Shown in pieces: positions 1-7,875 of a stretch of 23,819 bases of DNA (positions are counted from its first letter, which is position 1; every line of letters starts with the position of its first letter). The translations under genes and the position numbers were made by a program. The stretch covers positions 1 through 23,819 of the forward strand of contig JALREG010000040.1 in the NCBI GenBank assembly GCA_023253905.1. Direction: 5' to 3'. The stretch comes from Burkholderiaceae bacterium (GTDB taxonomy: Bacteria; Pseudomonadota; Gammaproteobacteria; Burkholderiales; Burkholderiaceae). The notes below the pieces were generated by a model. The model was not told the origin of the DNA, searched no databases, and worked only from the letters and a program-made list of their open reading frames with translations.

Positions 1-341
1 TCGACGCTCGCGCCCCCGAGCGCTTCCGTGGCGAGGTGGAACCGCTCGACCCGGTGGCCGGTCACATCCCGGGCGCGCTCAACCGACCCTTCAAGGACAA
101 CCTGGACGCCGGCGGGCGATTCCTGCCGCCGGGGCAGCTGCGCGCGGCCTTCGACACACTGCTGGCGGGGCGACCCACGTCCGAGGTGGTGCACCAATGC
201 GGCTCGGGCGTCACCGCCTGCCACAACCTGCTGGCGATGGAGGTGGCCGGACTGCCGGGCACAGCGCTCTACCCGGGCTCCTGGAGCGAGTGGTGTGCCG
301 ACCCGGCACGCCCCATTGCCCGGGGTCCGGAAGCCGGCTAA
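1..341 (+). CDS. 3-mercaptopyruvate/thiosulfate sulfurtransferase, C-terminal part (5' end outside window)
   Basis: This is the C-terminal rhodanese domain of a two-domain sulfurtransferase, which moves a sulfane sulfur from 3-mercaptopyruvate or thiosulfate to an acceptor such as cyanide or a thiol. The open frame enters from the left edge (codons start at base 3) and ends at TAA 339-341. It begins with DARAPERFRGE, the usual start of the catalytic rhodanese domain, followed by the conserved HIPGALN segment. The active-site loop reads CGSGVTA with the catalytic Cys codon at 198-200. The CG(S/T)GVTA form is typical of mercaptopyruvate sulfurtransferases, while thiosulfate enzymes usually carry CRKGVTA. 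The end, GSWSEWCAD, is the normal family C-terminus, so the 3' end is intact. The gene converges on the ZIP transporter gene. The family is certain; the substrate preference rests on the loop only. Confidence 0.88.
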   Translation, partial: DARAPERFRGEVEPLDPVAGHIPGALNRPFKDNLDAGGRFLPPGQLRAAFDTLLAGRPTSEVVHQCGSGVTACHNLLAMEVAGLPGTALYPGSWSEWCADPARPIARGPEAG

Positions 342-449
342 AGGCCGGGCGCGGCGTCGATAACCGCCTCTTCGTCGTTGTTGCGCAGACGCGGGGGCTG
401 GTCTTTCTATCGGCAGGCCGCTCTATTCGCGCCTGATTCAGCCCTCCGC
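342..449. other. Convergent intergenic region, nothing recognised
   Basis: These 108 bp separate the stop codons of the sulfurtransferase and ZIP genes, which face each other. I looked for a GC-rich hairpin followed by a T-run on either strand and saw none that I would call a terminator. No RNA gene or repeat is visible. Confidence 0.5.
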
Positions 450-1238
450 TCAGTGCGCATGCGCCCCGGAGGTCAGCACAGCCACCATCAGGATGCCGGC
501 AAACATCAGCCCCAGTTGCAGTAAAGAGTCAGGGCGGTGTTTGCGGCTTTGTCGGTGCAGGTCGGGTACCAGATCGGCGAGCGCGATATAGATGAAGCTC
601 GCGGCGGAGACCATCAGCACAAAGGGCAGCAGGGTGCTGCTCTCTGCAAACGCCACATAACCGACTAGCCCACCCGCCACGCCGGCCACCGACGACAGCA
701 GGTTGAACGCGAGCGCACGCTGGCGGCTGTAGCCCGCATTGACCAGCACAATGAAATCGCCAATCTCCTGGGGGATTTCATGGGCAGCAATCGCGAGTGC
801 GGTCAGCCAGCCGAGTCTGATGTCGATCAGAAAAGCGGCCGCGATCATGGCGCCGTCTGCGAAGTTGTGGATCGCATCACCCACCAGAATCAGCATGCCG
901 CCGGGGCCTGCCTCAGCCCGGTCATGGCCTTCATGGTGTTCGTGGCCGTCGCCCTCGTGATGGTGGCTGTGACGAAGGATCGCAAGTTTTTCCAGGAGGA
1001 AGAATCCGATCAGACCGGCCAGCAACGTCCAGGAAAGCGCGTGGATGTCCACGCCCGATTCAACCGCCTCAGGCAGCAGGTGCAGCACAGCGGTGCCGAG
1101 CAGCAGGCCCGCAGAGAGGCTCACCAGCCGCGGCACGATGCGCGACAGGAGCGTAAGCGACAGCGCAGCCGCCGCTAGAACGCTCAGCGCGCCCGCCGCC
1201 GCGGTGGCAAGCAGAATATGGATCAGCTCGGGGGTCAC
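450..1238 (-). CDS. ZIP family divalent metal transporter
   Basis: This is an inner-membrane carrier of the ZIP (SLC39-like) family, which brings Zn2+ or other divalent metals into the cytoplasm. The 262-residue protein has about eight hydrophobic segments. A His-rich cytoplasmic loop lies at residues 90-105 (HSHHHEGDGHEHHEG). The two metal-site signatures are HNFADG at 124-129 in TM4 and HEIPQE at 153-158 in TM5, giving ligands H124, N125, D128, H153, E154 and E158. These are the canonical binuclear-site residues, so it should be functional. The start is GTG at 1238, because no ATG occurs before the first membrane segment. It follows the dienelactone-hydrolase gene by 33 bp on the same strand and may be co-transcribed with it. 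The metal specificity (Zn, Fe, Mn) cannot be told from sequence. Confidence 0.93.
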   Translation of the reverse strand: MTPELIHILLATAAAGALSVLAAAALSLTLLSRIVPRLVSLSAGLLLGTAVLHLLPEAVESGVDIHALSWTLLAGLIGFFLLEKLAILRHSHHHEGDGHEHHEGHDRAEAGPGGMLILVGDAIHNFADGAMIAAAFLIDIRLGWLTALAIAAHEIPQEIGDFIVLVNAGYSRQRALAFNLLSSVAGVAGGLVGYVAFAESSTLLPFVLMVSAASFIYIALADLVPDLHRQSRKHRPDSLLQLGLMFAGILMVAVLTSGAHAH

Positions 1239-1271
1239 GATACGGTCACCCCGAGGACCCGATTAGCTCGC

Positions 1272-2180
1272 TCAGACCCCATGCTTCTTGAACCAGGCCT
1301 GGCAGCGCTTCCAGCCATCGTCGGCGGCGGCTTTGAGGTAGCTCGGCCGGTAGTCGGCATGAAAGGCATGGCCCGCTTCCGGATACACCACGAACTCGGA
1401 CGCCCGCGAGGCCGGTCCACCCGCCGCGAGCCGCTTCTTCATTTCATCGACCGTTGCCACCGGAATACCGGTATCGACTCCGCCGTAGAGCCCGAGCACC
1501 GGACCGTTGAGGCTCGCTGCAATCTCGTAGGGATGCTGGGGGGTCATGGGCGAGGTATCGCCCGTCAGACGGCCATACCAGGCCACGCCGGCTTTGACGC
1601 GCTTTGAGTGGGCGCTGTAGAGCCAGGTGATGCGGCCGCCCCAGCAGAAGCCGGTGATGCCCAGGCGGTCAAGGTTTCCGCCCTGAGTCCCGGCCCAGGC
1701 CACCGAGGCGTCGAGGTCGGCGATCACCTGCGCATCGGGCACCTTGGACACCACGTTCTTGAACAATTCTGGAACCGACGGATATTTCGTCGGATCGCCC
1801 TGTCGCGCAAACAACTCGGGCGCAATCGCCAGATAGCCCAGCTTGGCAAAGCGGCGGCAGACATCCTTGATGTGCTCATGGACGCCAAAGATTTCCTGCA
1901 CCACCAGAATTACAGGATGCCCCGTACCGCTTGCGGGCATGGCGCGATAAGCGGGCATGTCGCCACCGGCCGCGGGAATCTTCACTTCACCGGCGGTGAG
2001 CCCGGCGGTGTCGGTGGTGATGGTCTGTGCCCGCAGCGCGCCGGTGGGCATCACCGCTGCGGCAAACCCGCTGCCGAGCGCCGTCACAACAAAACCGCGT
2101 CGGCCCGGGGCGGTGGCCGCCGGGCTCAGGGAGTTCATCTCGTCGCGCAGCGCGCGGATCATCCGGTCATCAGCGTTCAT
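1272..2180 (-). CDS. Dienelactone hydrolase family protein with Tat-like signal
   Basis: This is an alpha/beta hydrolase of the dienelactone hydrolase (DLH) family. Classical members open the lactone ring of dienelactones in chloroaromatic breakdown, but many paralogues have unknown substrates. The expected active-site residues are all present: E96 in QEIFG, nucleophile C179 in GFCWGG, D236 in GGVDTG and H271 in AGHAFH. Residues 1-51 form an unusual leader for this family. A GRRGFVV motif (R27, R28) is followed by a hydrophobic stretch and a possible cleavage site near A51, which resembles a twin-arginine (Tat) signal, so the mature enzyme is probably periplasmic. The ATG at 2180 has a GAAGGA ribosome site at 2188-2193. 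polA ends 69 bp upstream. The fold is certain, the export likely and the substrate unknown. Confidence 0.9.
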   Translation of the reverse strand: MNADDRMIRALRDEMNSLSPAATAPGRRGFVVTALGSGFAAAVMPTGALRAQTITTDTAGLTAGEVKIPAAGGDMPAYRAMPASGTGHPVILVVQEIFGVHEHIKDVCRRFAKLGYLAIAPELFARQGDPTKYPSVPELFKNVVSKVPDAQVIADLDASVAWAGTQGGNLDRLGITGFCWGGRITWLYSAHSKRVKAGVAWYGRLTGDTSPMTPQHPYEIAASLNGPVLGLYGGVDTGIPVATVDEMKKRLAAGGPASRASEFVVYPEAGHAFHADYRPSYLKAAADDGWKRCQAWFKKHGV

Positions 2181-2249
2181 GGTCAGATCCTTCAGTGAGG
2201 AAAGTGGAAGAGGCCAGGAGAAATTGAGTAAGGAGAGATCATGGGGCGG

Positions 2250-5096
2250 TCAATGTGCCTGATCCCAGTTGTCACCGACACCGGTTTCAACCTCCAGCGG
2301 AACCTTGAGGCTCGCCACACCGGTCATCAGTCGGCCAAGGGTTTCGCGGACCGTCTCCACTTCGGGTTCCGGTACCTCGAGCACCAGTTCATCATGCACC
2401 TGCATGATGAGCTTCGTGTGGAGCCCCGACTGTTCTAGCCAGCGCTCAACTTCGATCATGGAGAGTTTGATCAGATCGGCTGCGGTGCCCTGCATCGGCG
2501 CATTGATCGCTGCGCGTTCGGCGGCCGCCCGCCGCGGACCGCTGGGACTCGCGATTTCGGCAAGCCACAGCCGCCGGCCGAAAACGGTTTCGACATAGCC
2601 CTGCTCGCGGGCCCGCACCCGGGTCTCGTCCATGAAGCGTTTGACGCCGGGGTAGCGGGCGAAATAGCGCTCGATGTAGTGGCGCGCTGCATCGCGTTCG
2701 ATGCCCAGGTTCGACGCCAGCCCAAACGCGCTCATGCCGTAGATCAGACCGAAGTTGATCACCTTCGCATAGCGGCGCTGCTCGCTCGACACCTCGGCGG
2801 CCGGTATGCCGAATATTTCGGAGGCCGTCGCACGGTGCACGTCAATGCCCTCGGCAAAGGCCCGTAGCAGGCTCTCGTCATCGGACAGGTGCGCCATGAT
2901 GCGCAGCTCAATCTGCGAATAATCGGCCGACATGATCCGACACCCGGGCGGCGCCACGAAAGCCTCGCGAATCCGTCTGCCCTCGGGCGTGCGGATGGGA
3001 ATGTTCTGCAGATTCGGCTCGCTCGATGACAGGCGCCCGGTGACCGCCACCGCCTGCGAGTAACTGGTGTGCACGCGACCGGTGCGCGGGTTCACCATGC
3101 GCGGCAATTTGTCCGCATAGGTACTTTTCAGCTTCGCCAACCCCCGCCAGTCGAGCAGCAGCCTCGGTAGCGGGTAGTCCTCCGCCAGCCGCGTGAGCAC
3201 GTCCTCATCGGTGGAGGGTGCCCCGCCCGCGGTTTTCTTCAGGATCGGCAGTCCCTGCTTCTCGAACAGGATTTCGCCTAACTGCTTGGGCGAGCCCAGG
3301 TTGAAGGGCTGGCCTGCAGCCTCATGCACGCGGGCTTCGAGCTCGAGCAGCTTTCGCCCCAGCTCATCGGACTGCCGGGCAAGCGCCTGCGAATCAATCA
3401 GCACGCCGCGCCGCTCCATACGCTGCAACACCCGCGAGACCGGGATTTCAATATCGCGATAAATGCGCTCCAGCGCAGGCTCGGCGCTGACTCGCGGATG
3501 CAGTGTCCGGTGCAGATGCATCGTGACTTCGGCATCTTCGGCCGAGTAGAGCGTCGCGCGGTCGACCGACACCTGCTCGAAACCAATCTGTGCCGCGCCC
3601 TTGCCTGCCACGTCTTCATAGCGGATGGTGCGCCGGTTGAGATGACGCGTGGCGAGCGAATCCATGTCGTGATTGCGATGCGCCTCGAGCACATAACTCT
3701 GTAGCAGCGTGTCATGCGCCACGCCCGCCAGCCGCACCCCATGGTTCTCGAGGACATGGGTGTCGTATTTCAGGTTCTGCCCGACCTTGGCCCGCGAAGC
3801 GTCTTCCAGCCAGGGCCTCAGGCGCTCAAGCACCCGGGCCAGGGGAAGTTGATCAGGAGCGCCGGTGTAGCGATGCCCGACCGGGATGTAACACGCCTCG
3901 CCAGGCTCAATTGAAAACGAGAAACCAACCAGTTCGGCGGCCATGGGATCGAGCGAGGTCGTCTCGGTGTCGAAGGCCACCAGATCGGCTGCCATGATGC
4001 GCGCGAGCCAGCGTTCGAGGGCTGGCTCATCCAGAACCGCTTCATAGCACCGCTCGGCCGGGTCGTCGGGAATGGGGTGCGGCGGCATCCAGGGCGCAAG
4101 CGCGCGCTGATCATGCGGGCTCGCAGCCGGAGCGCCGTCCGAAGAGACGCCACCGATACCCACCGCACGCGAACCGCTTCCGGCGCCCGGCACCGACTCG
4201 CCCAGCTTCGCTTCGAGCTCGCGTAACCAGGTGCGAAAGCCGCACTGCGCAAAAAGCTCAAGCATGCGCGCATCGTTTTCCGGCGCGAGCGCAAGCGAAT
4301 CAGTGATTCCGGTCACCGAGGCGCCCAGCTCACAGTCGGTGCGAATGGTAACGAGCGTGCGCGCCGTGGGGAGCCAATCGAGCGCGCGCCTGAGGTTCTC
4401 GCCCACCGCGCCCTTTACTTCAGCCGCGCGTGCAACCAGCTCGTCGAGTGAGCCGTATTCGGTAAGCAGCTTCACCGCAGTTTTGGCACCGACCTTATCG
4501 ACGCCCGGAACGTTGTCCACTGCATCACCGACCAGCGTGAGCCAGTCAACGATCCGCTCGGGCGGCACGCCGAACTTGACCACCACCGCGTCGCGGTCCA
4601 GCCACTCGGCACCGCCGCCATCGCGGCTCATGGTGTTCACCAGCCTCACATGCTCGCTCACCAGCTGGGCCATATCCTTATCGCCGGTGGACACCACGGT
4701 GAGCCGCGCTTCGTCGTGGGCGCGCCGGGCGAGCGTTCCGATCACATCGTCAGCCTCGATGCCTTCCACCATGATGAGCGGCCAGCCCATGGCGCGCACC
4801 AGATCGTGAATCATCGGAATCTGCCGCGCCAGGTCAGCGGGCATGGCACTTCGCTGCGCCTTGTATTGCGGATAGATCGCATCGCGGAAGGTGGGGCCGG
4901 GTGCATCGAACACCACCGCGCCGTGGGAGGCGCCCAGATTCAGCCGGGTATCGGTCCGCAACCTTCTCAGCATGGCCACCATGCCGTAAATCGCCCCCGT
5001 GGGCTCGCCTTCGCGGTTGCGCAGATCGGGAAGTGCGTGAAACGCCCGGTAGAGGTAACTCGAACCGTCGACCAGCAGCAGGGAACCGTCAGTCAT
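2250..5096 (-). CDS. polA: DNA polymerase I
   Basis: PolA fills gaps and removes RNA primers during lagging-strand synthesis and excision repair. The 948-residue protein has all three domains. The 5' nuclease spans about 1-300, with acidic residues such as D117 in EADD and the helix-hairpin-helix region near 190-210. A low-complexity linker covers about 301-345. The 3'-5' proofreading domain covers about 346-545 and keeps its metal ligands D376, E378, D445 and D521, with Y517. The polymerase domain covers about 550-948, with motif A D725 (SADYSQIELR), motif B K778/Y786 (RRYAKVINFGLIYG) and motif C H901-D902-E903 (QVHDEL). Both nuclease activities and the polymerase should therefore be active. 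The start is the ATG at 5096, since MTDGSLLLVDGSSYLYRAFH is the usual N-terminus. It is divergent from thrB. Confidence 0.98.
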   Translation of the reverse strand: MTDGSLLLVDGSSYLYRAFHALPDLRNREGEPTGAIYGMVAMLRRLRTDTRLNLGASHGAVVFDAPGPTFRDAIYPQYKAQRSAMPADLARQIPMIHDLVRAMGWPLIMVEGIEADDVIGTLARRAHDEARLTVVSTGDKDMAQLVSEHVRLVNTMSRDGGGAEWLDRDAVVVKFGVPPERIVDWLTLVGDAVDNVPGVDKVGAKTAVKLLTEYGSLDELVARAAEVKGAVGENLRRALDWLPTARTLVTIRTDCELGASVTGITDSLALAPENDARMLELFAQCGFRTWLRELEAKLGESVPGAGSGSRAVGIGGVSSDGAPAASPHDQRALAPWMPPHPIPDDPAERCYEAVLDEPALERWLARIMAADLVAFDTETTSLDPMAAELVGFSFSIEPGEACYIPVGHRYTGAPDQLPLARVLERLRPWLEDASRAKVGQNLKYDTHVLENHGVRLAGVAHDTLLQSYVLEAHRNHDMDSLATRHLNRRTIRYEDVAGKGAAQIGFEQVSVDRATLYSAEDAEVTMHLHRTLHPRVSAEPALERIYRDIEIPVSRVLQRMERRGVLIDSQALARQSDELGRKLLELEARVHEAAGQPFNLGSPKQLGEILFEKQGLPILKKTAGGAPSTDEDVLTRLAEDYPLPRLLLDWRGLAKLKSTYADKLPRMVNPRTGRVHTSYSQAVAVTGRLSSSEPNLQNIPIRTPEGRRIREAFVAPPGCRIMSADYSQIELRIMAHLSDDESLLRAFAEGIDVHRATASEIFGIPAAEVSSEQRRYAKVINFGLIYGMSAFGLASNLGIERDAARHYIERYFARYPGVKRFMDETRVRAREQGYVETVFGRRLWLAEIASPSGPRRAAAERAAINAPMQGTAADLIKLSMIEVERWLEQSGLHTKLIMQVHDELVLEVPEPEVETVRETLGRLMTGVASLKVPLEVETGVGDNWDQAH

Positions 5097-5273
5097 GGGC
5101 TGAGACCCGAAAGAGCGTGTTGTGGGAGGTTGACAGCCACGCGCAAGGCATGCGGGAAAGCGTTGGAGAACGGCCGCCTGTGCTCAGAAGAGCACCGCAG
5201 CCTCACGTAGAGGGCGCCGATTATGTCAGAGTTCAACCTTGCAACCGACCGGTTCCGACAAGAATGCTGTCCG
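5097..5273. promoter_or_regulatory. Divergent polA/thrB intergenic region with possible polA -10 box
   Basis: These 177 bp must hold the promoters for both polA and thrB. On the minus strand, CATAAT at 5225-5220 matches the sigma-70 -10 consensus in five of six positions and would give a polA leader of roughly 115 nt. I see no good -35 hexamer at 16-18 bp from it, so the call is tentative. On the plus strand TTGACA at 5128-5133 lacks a partner -10. A 6-bp inverted repeat lies between them at 5180-5195. Confidence 0.3.
5180..5195. repeat. Perfect 6-bp inverted repeat in polA/thrB intergenic region
   Basis: GTGCTC-AGAA-GAGCAC is an exact inverted repeat with a 4-nt centre, lying between the divergent polA and thrB genes. 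It could be a regulator site or a hairpin in the polA leader. A 6-bp match with a short loop can occur by chance in GC-rich DNA. Confidence 0.35.
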
Positions 5274-6248
5274 ATGGCTGTCTTCACCCCGCTCACCGAA
5301 TCTGACGTCCGCTCGTTCCTCGCCAACTATACGGTGGGCGATCTCGTGGGCTTCGAGGGCATCGCGGCGGGCATCGAGAACAGCAATTTCTTCGTTGACA
5401 CCACCGGCGGGCGCTATGTGCTCACCATTTTCGAGCGCTTATCGGCGCAGCATCTGCCCGCCTATCTCGGTCTGATGCGCCATCTGGCCGCGCGCGGCAT
5501 TGCCTGCCCCGATCCGGTGGCCCGCCACTCGGGTGAGCTGCAGGGTACGCTGCACGGCAAGCCCTGCGCGCTGGTCACGCGCCTTACCGGCCGTTCGGTC
5601 GAACGCGCCACGGCTGGGCACTGCGCTCGGGTCGGCGCGCTGCTCGCCGCCATGCACCGAGCGGCAGCCGATTTCACCGCAATGCCCGACAACCCAAGGG
5701 GCCGACGCTGGTGGGCGCAGACCGCGCCCCAGGTCCACGGATTTCTTGATGCCTCGCAGCGCGCGCTGCTCGAGACCGAAATGGTCGAGCAACAGGCGTT
5801 TTCGGTTAGCGCCGACTTCACCGCCCTGCCCGGTGGGCCTGTGCATGCCGACCTGTTCCGCGATAACGTCCTGTTCGGTGAGTCTCGCCCGGGCGCAACC
5901 GCACCGCTGCTATCCGGTGTGATCGATTTCTACTTCGCCGGCCGCGACAGTTGGCTCTATGACCTGGCCGTCACGGCAAACGACTGGTGCATCGATGAGG
6001 CGAGTGGAGAATTCGATCAAGATCGCCTGCATGCGCTCCTCGCAGCCTACCGCCGCGAACGCCCGCTTACCGCGCCTGAGACGAGTGCCTGGCCTGTGAT
6101 GCTGCGGGCGGCTGCGCTCCGCTTCTGGCTCTCCCGGCTTCATGACCTCCACTGTCCGCGACCGGCCGAGGTCATCCAGCCTAAGGACCCGGCACATTTC
6201 GAGCGTATATTGCGCGCGCGGCGCCTGCGCGTCCCGGCGCCCGATTAA
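5274..6248 (+). CDS. thrB: Homoserine kinase (ThrB, APH-fold type)
   Basis: This cytoplasmic enzyme phosphorylates L-homoserine to O-phospho-L-homoserine with ATP, the step before threonine synthase. It belongs to the aminoglycoside-phosphotransferase-fold type (ThrB2), not the GHMP type found in E. coli. The 324-residue protein shows the N-lobe ATP region GIAAGIENSNFF (29-40) and IFERL (52-56), the catalytic loop HADLFRDN (191-198, base D193, metal ligand N198) and the second metal motif IDFYFA with D218. I chose the ATG at 5274 because family members begin MAVFTPL. The frame is open back to an upstream ATG at 5223, but those 17 residues look non-native. The ribosome site is weak. A BPSS1780-type membrane protein gene follows 41 bp downstream, a pairing I recall from Burkholderiales. 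Confidence 0.95.
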   Translation: MAVFTPLTESDVRSFLANYTVGDLVGFEGIAAGIENSNFFVDTTGGRYVLTIFERLSAQHLPAYLGLMRHLAARGIACPDPVARHSGELQGTLHGKPCALVTRLTGRSVERATAGHCARVGALLAAMHRAAADFTAMPDNPRGRRWWAQTAPQVHGFLDASQRALLETEMVEQQAFSVSADFTALPGGPVHADLFRDNVLFGESRPGATAPLLSGVIDFYFAGRDSWLYDLAVTANDWCIDEASGEFDQDRLHALLAAYRRERPLTAPETSAWPVMLRAAALRFWLSRLHDLHCPRPAEVIQPKDPAHFERILRARRLRVPAPD

Positions 6249-6289
6249 CCTGCAGCGTCACCGCTTAGCCTGACCCCTACGCTTTCATC

Positions 6290-7111
6290 ATGCAGATCGC
6301 CCGCCTTCCCGCGACCACCGGCTTCCGTTGGGTACTCGATGGTTTCCGGCTGCTCCGCCGCCAGCCCGTTGCGCTGGTGGCCATCGCATTCCTGAACCTG
6401 GCCCTGATGGGCGTCTCGATGATCGTGCCCATCATCGGCTCGCTCGGCCCGCTGATTCTTACCCCCATTTTCATGGTGGGAATGATGCAGGCGGTGCGAA
6501 CCGCCGAAGCCGGCCAGAACCCCTCACCCCTCACGCTCTTTGCGGGCTTTCGCGATGACCGCGGACGGGCGTGGAAGCCGCTCCTCGGACTGGGGGCAAT
6601 CAACGCAGTCGCCACTGTGCTCGCGCTGGCTGCCTCGGCCATGGCGGGCGGCGATGCATTGGTTCAGATGGCAACCGGCCGACTCGACCCCAGTGACCCC
6701 CGGCTGAACGACGCAGCGCTCGCAGGCGCGCTCGCGGTCTTCATCCTCATCTATCTTCCCATCCAGCTTGCCACCTGGTACGCGCCGCTCTTTATTGCCT
6801 GGGACCGGGTGCCGCTGATGAAGTCGATGTTCTTCAGCATCGCTGCCATCCTGAGAAACCGCTGGGCGTTTCTTGCCTATGCGTTGGGCTGGGTGGCATT
6901 CGCGGTGGTGGCGTCGATCGTGCTGCGCCTCTTGCAGGGGCTCCTCGCCGGCTCGCCGCTCCTGTGGTCAGTGGTATTGATGCCGCTGTGGTTAGTGGGC
7001 ATCACGGCCGTGTACTGCTCGTTCTGGGCAACCTACCGCGACGCGGTCGACCGTAATCCCAGGCCGGCCACGCCCGACACTCAGCCGCCGGAACCACCGC
7101 CCACGCCATAA
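6290..7111 (+). CDS. BPSS1780-type integral membrane protein, function unknown
   Basis: This is a 273-residue polytopic inner-membrane protein. I recognise it as similar to the BPSS1780 family, common in Burkholderiales and of unknown function. Hydrophobic segments lie at about 27-47, 48-68, 97-118, 143-165, 194-214 and 222-244, giving about six transmembrane helices. The N-terminal pattern, a short amphipathic stretch with GFRWVLDGFRLLRRQP before the first helix, is characteristic. The last 20 residues are hydrophilic and Pro-rich (PPEPPPTP). It follows thrB by 41 bp on the same strand, so co-transcription is likely, but nothing ties it to threonine synthesis. Its last 31 bp overlap the 3' end of the opposing isomerase-like gene. 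The start at ATG 6290 has only a weak ribosome site. Confidence 0.85.
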   Translation: MQIARLPATTGFRWVLDGFRLLRRQPVALVAIAFLNLALMGVSMIVPIIGSLGPLILTPIFMVGMMQAVRTAEAGQNPSPLTLFAGFRDDRGRAWKPLLGLGAINAVATVLALAASAMAGGDALVQMATGRLDPSDPRLNDAALAGALAVFILIYLPIQLATWYAPLFIAWDRVPLMKSMFFSIAAILRNRWAFLAYALGWVAFAVVASIVLRLLQGLLAGSPLLWSVVLMPLWLVGITAVYCSFWATYRDAVDRNPRPATPDTQPPEPPPTP

Positions 7112-7875
7112 GCGCGGGCCCAGCCCAGGGTATCGGCGGTGAGCCCGGAAGGCGCGTATTCGCAGCCTATCCAGCCCTCCCAGCCCAGTTCCTCGATCAG
7201 GTCAAACAGGAAGGGGAAGCGAATTTCGCCGGTGCCCGGCTCATGGCGACCCGGTACATCACCCACCTGCAGATGGCCGATGTACGGCCAGGCTTCGCGC
7301 ATGCGATCGGCGATCGATCCCTGCTCGGTCTGCACATGAAAGGTATCGAAACAGAGCTTCACATTGTCGCGGCCGATTTTCTGAATGACCTCCACGCCTT
7401 CTTCGACCCGGTGATAGAGGAACTCCGGAAACCGCGCTTTCGCACAGGGCTCGAGAATGAGCGTGATCCCGGCCTGTGCCGCGCGCTCGGCGGCCCAGTC
7501 AAGATTGCGGATGAAGCGATCCATGCACTCGGCACGATCGAGATCCGGCGTGATGTTGCCGGGCATTACATGAACGTTGGGACGCCCCACTTCCAGGGAA
7601 TAGGCGAGCGCCCGCTCGACGCTGTCTCGATAGTCGGCCTCGCGGCCCGGCAGCGCCGCAAGGCCCCGCTCACCCGCGGCCCAGTCAAAGGGCGATAGCA
7701 CCTGCACAAGCGTGAGATCCAGATCGGTCAGGCGCCTGGCCAGTTCGCGCGCCGGAATGTCATAGGGAAAGGCAGACTCCACCCCGCGAAAGCCCGCGGC
7801 GGCCGCGGCTCCATAGCGGTCGATCATCGGCAACTCGGTAAAGAGCCAGCGCAGGTTCGGGTCAAAGCGAAGCAT
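7081..7875 (-). CDS. Hydroxypyruvate-isomerase-like TIM-barrel protein
   Basis: This 264-residue protein belongs to the xylose-isomerase-like TIM-barrel superfamily, nearest to hydroxypyruvate isomerase (Hyi) and 2-oxo-tetronate isomerase (OtnI). The N-terminus (FDPNLRWLFTELPMIDRY), DWAAGERGLAALPGRE (64-79) and GRHEPGTGEI (209-218) are Hyi-like. The four expected metal ligands are present: E142 (LEP), D177 (CFDTFH), Q203 (HLQVGDV) and E239 (GCEYAP). Two substrate-side segments differ: the usual EPIN after the first Glu is EPCAKARFPEF, and the usual MDxYH is FDTFH. It may act on another hydroxy- or keto-acid. It overlaps the upstream alpha/beta hydrolase gene by 14 bp, and its own ribosome site AAGGA lies at 7884-7888, 8 nt before the ATG. 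The C-terminus is a Gly-rich tail, antisense to the Pro-rich tail of the neighbour. Confidence 0.85.
   Translation of the reverse strand: MLRFDPNLRWLFTELPMIDRYGAAAAAGFRGVESAFPYDIPARELARRLTDLDLTLVQVLSPFDWAAGERGLAALPGREADYRDSVERALAYSLEVGRPNVHVMPGNITPDLDRAECMDRFIRNLDWAAERAAQAGITLILEPCAKARFPEFLYHRVEEGVEVIQKIGRDNVKLCFDTFHVQTEQGSIADRMREAWPYIGHLQVGDVPGRHEPGTGEIRFPFLFDLIEELGWEGWIGCEYAPSGLTADTLGWARAYGVGGGSGG

Noticed and set aside
5128..5133. Exact TTGACA on the plus strand upstream of thrB
   Set aside because: No -10-like hexamer occurs 16-18 bp downstream (the sequence there is GC-rich), so it is not called a promoter.
5223..5273. Upstream ATG for ThrB at 5223
   Set aside because: Family members start at MAVFTPL (5274), and the upstream 17 codons overlap the likely polA promoter region.
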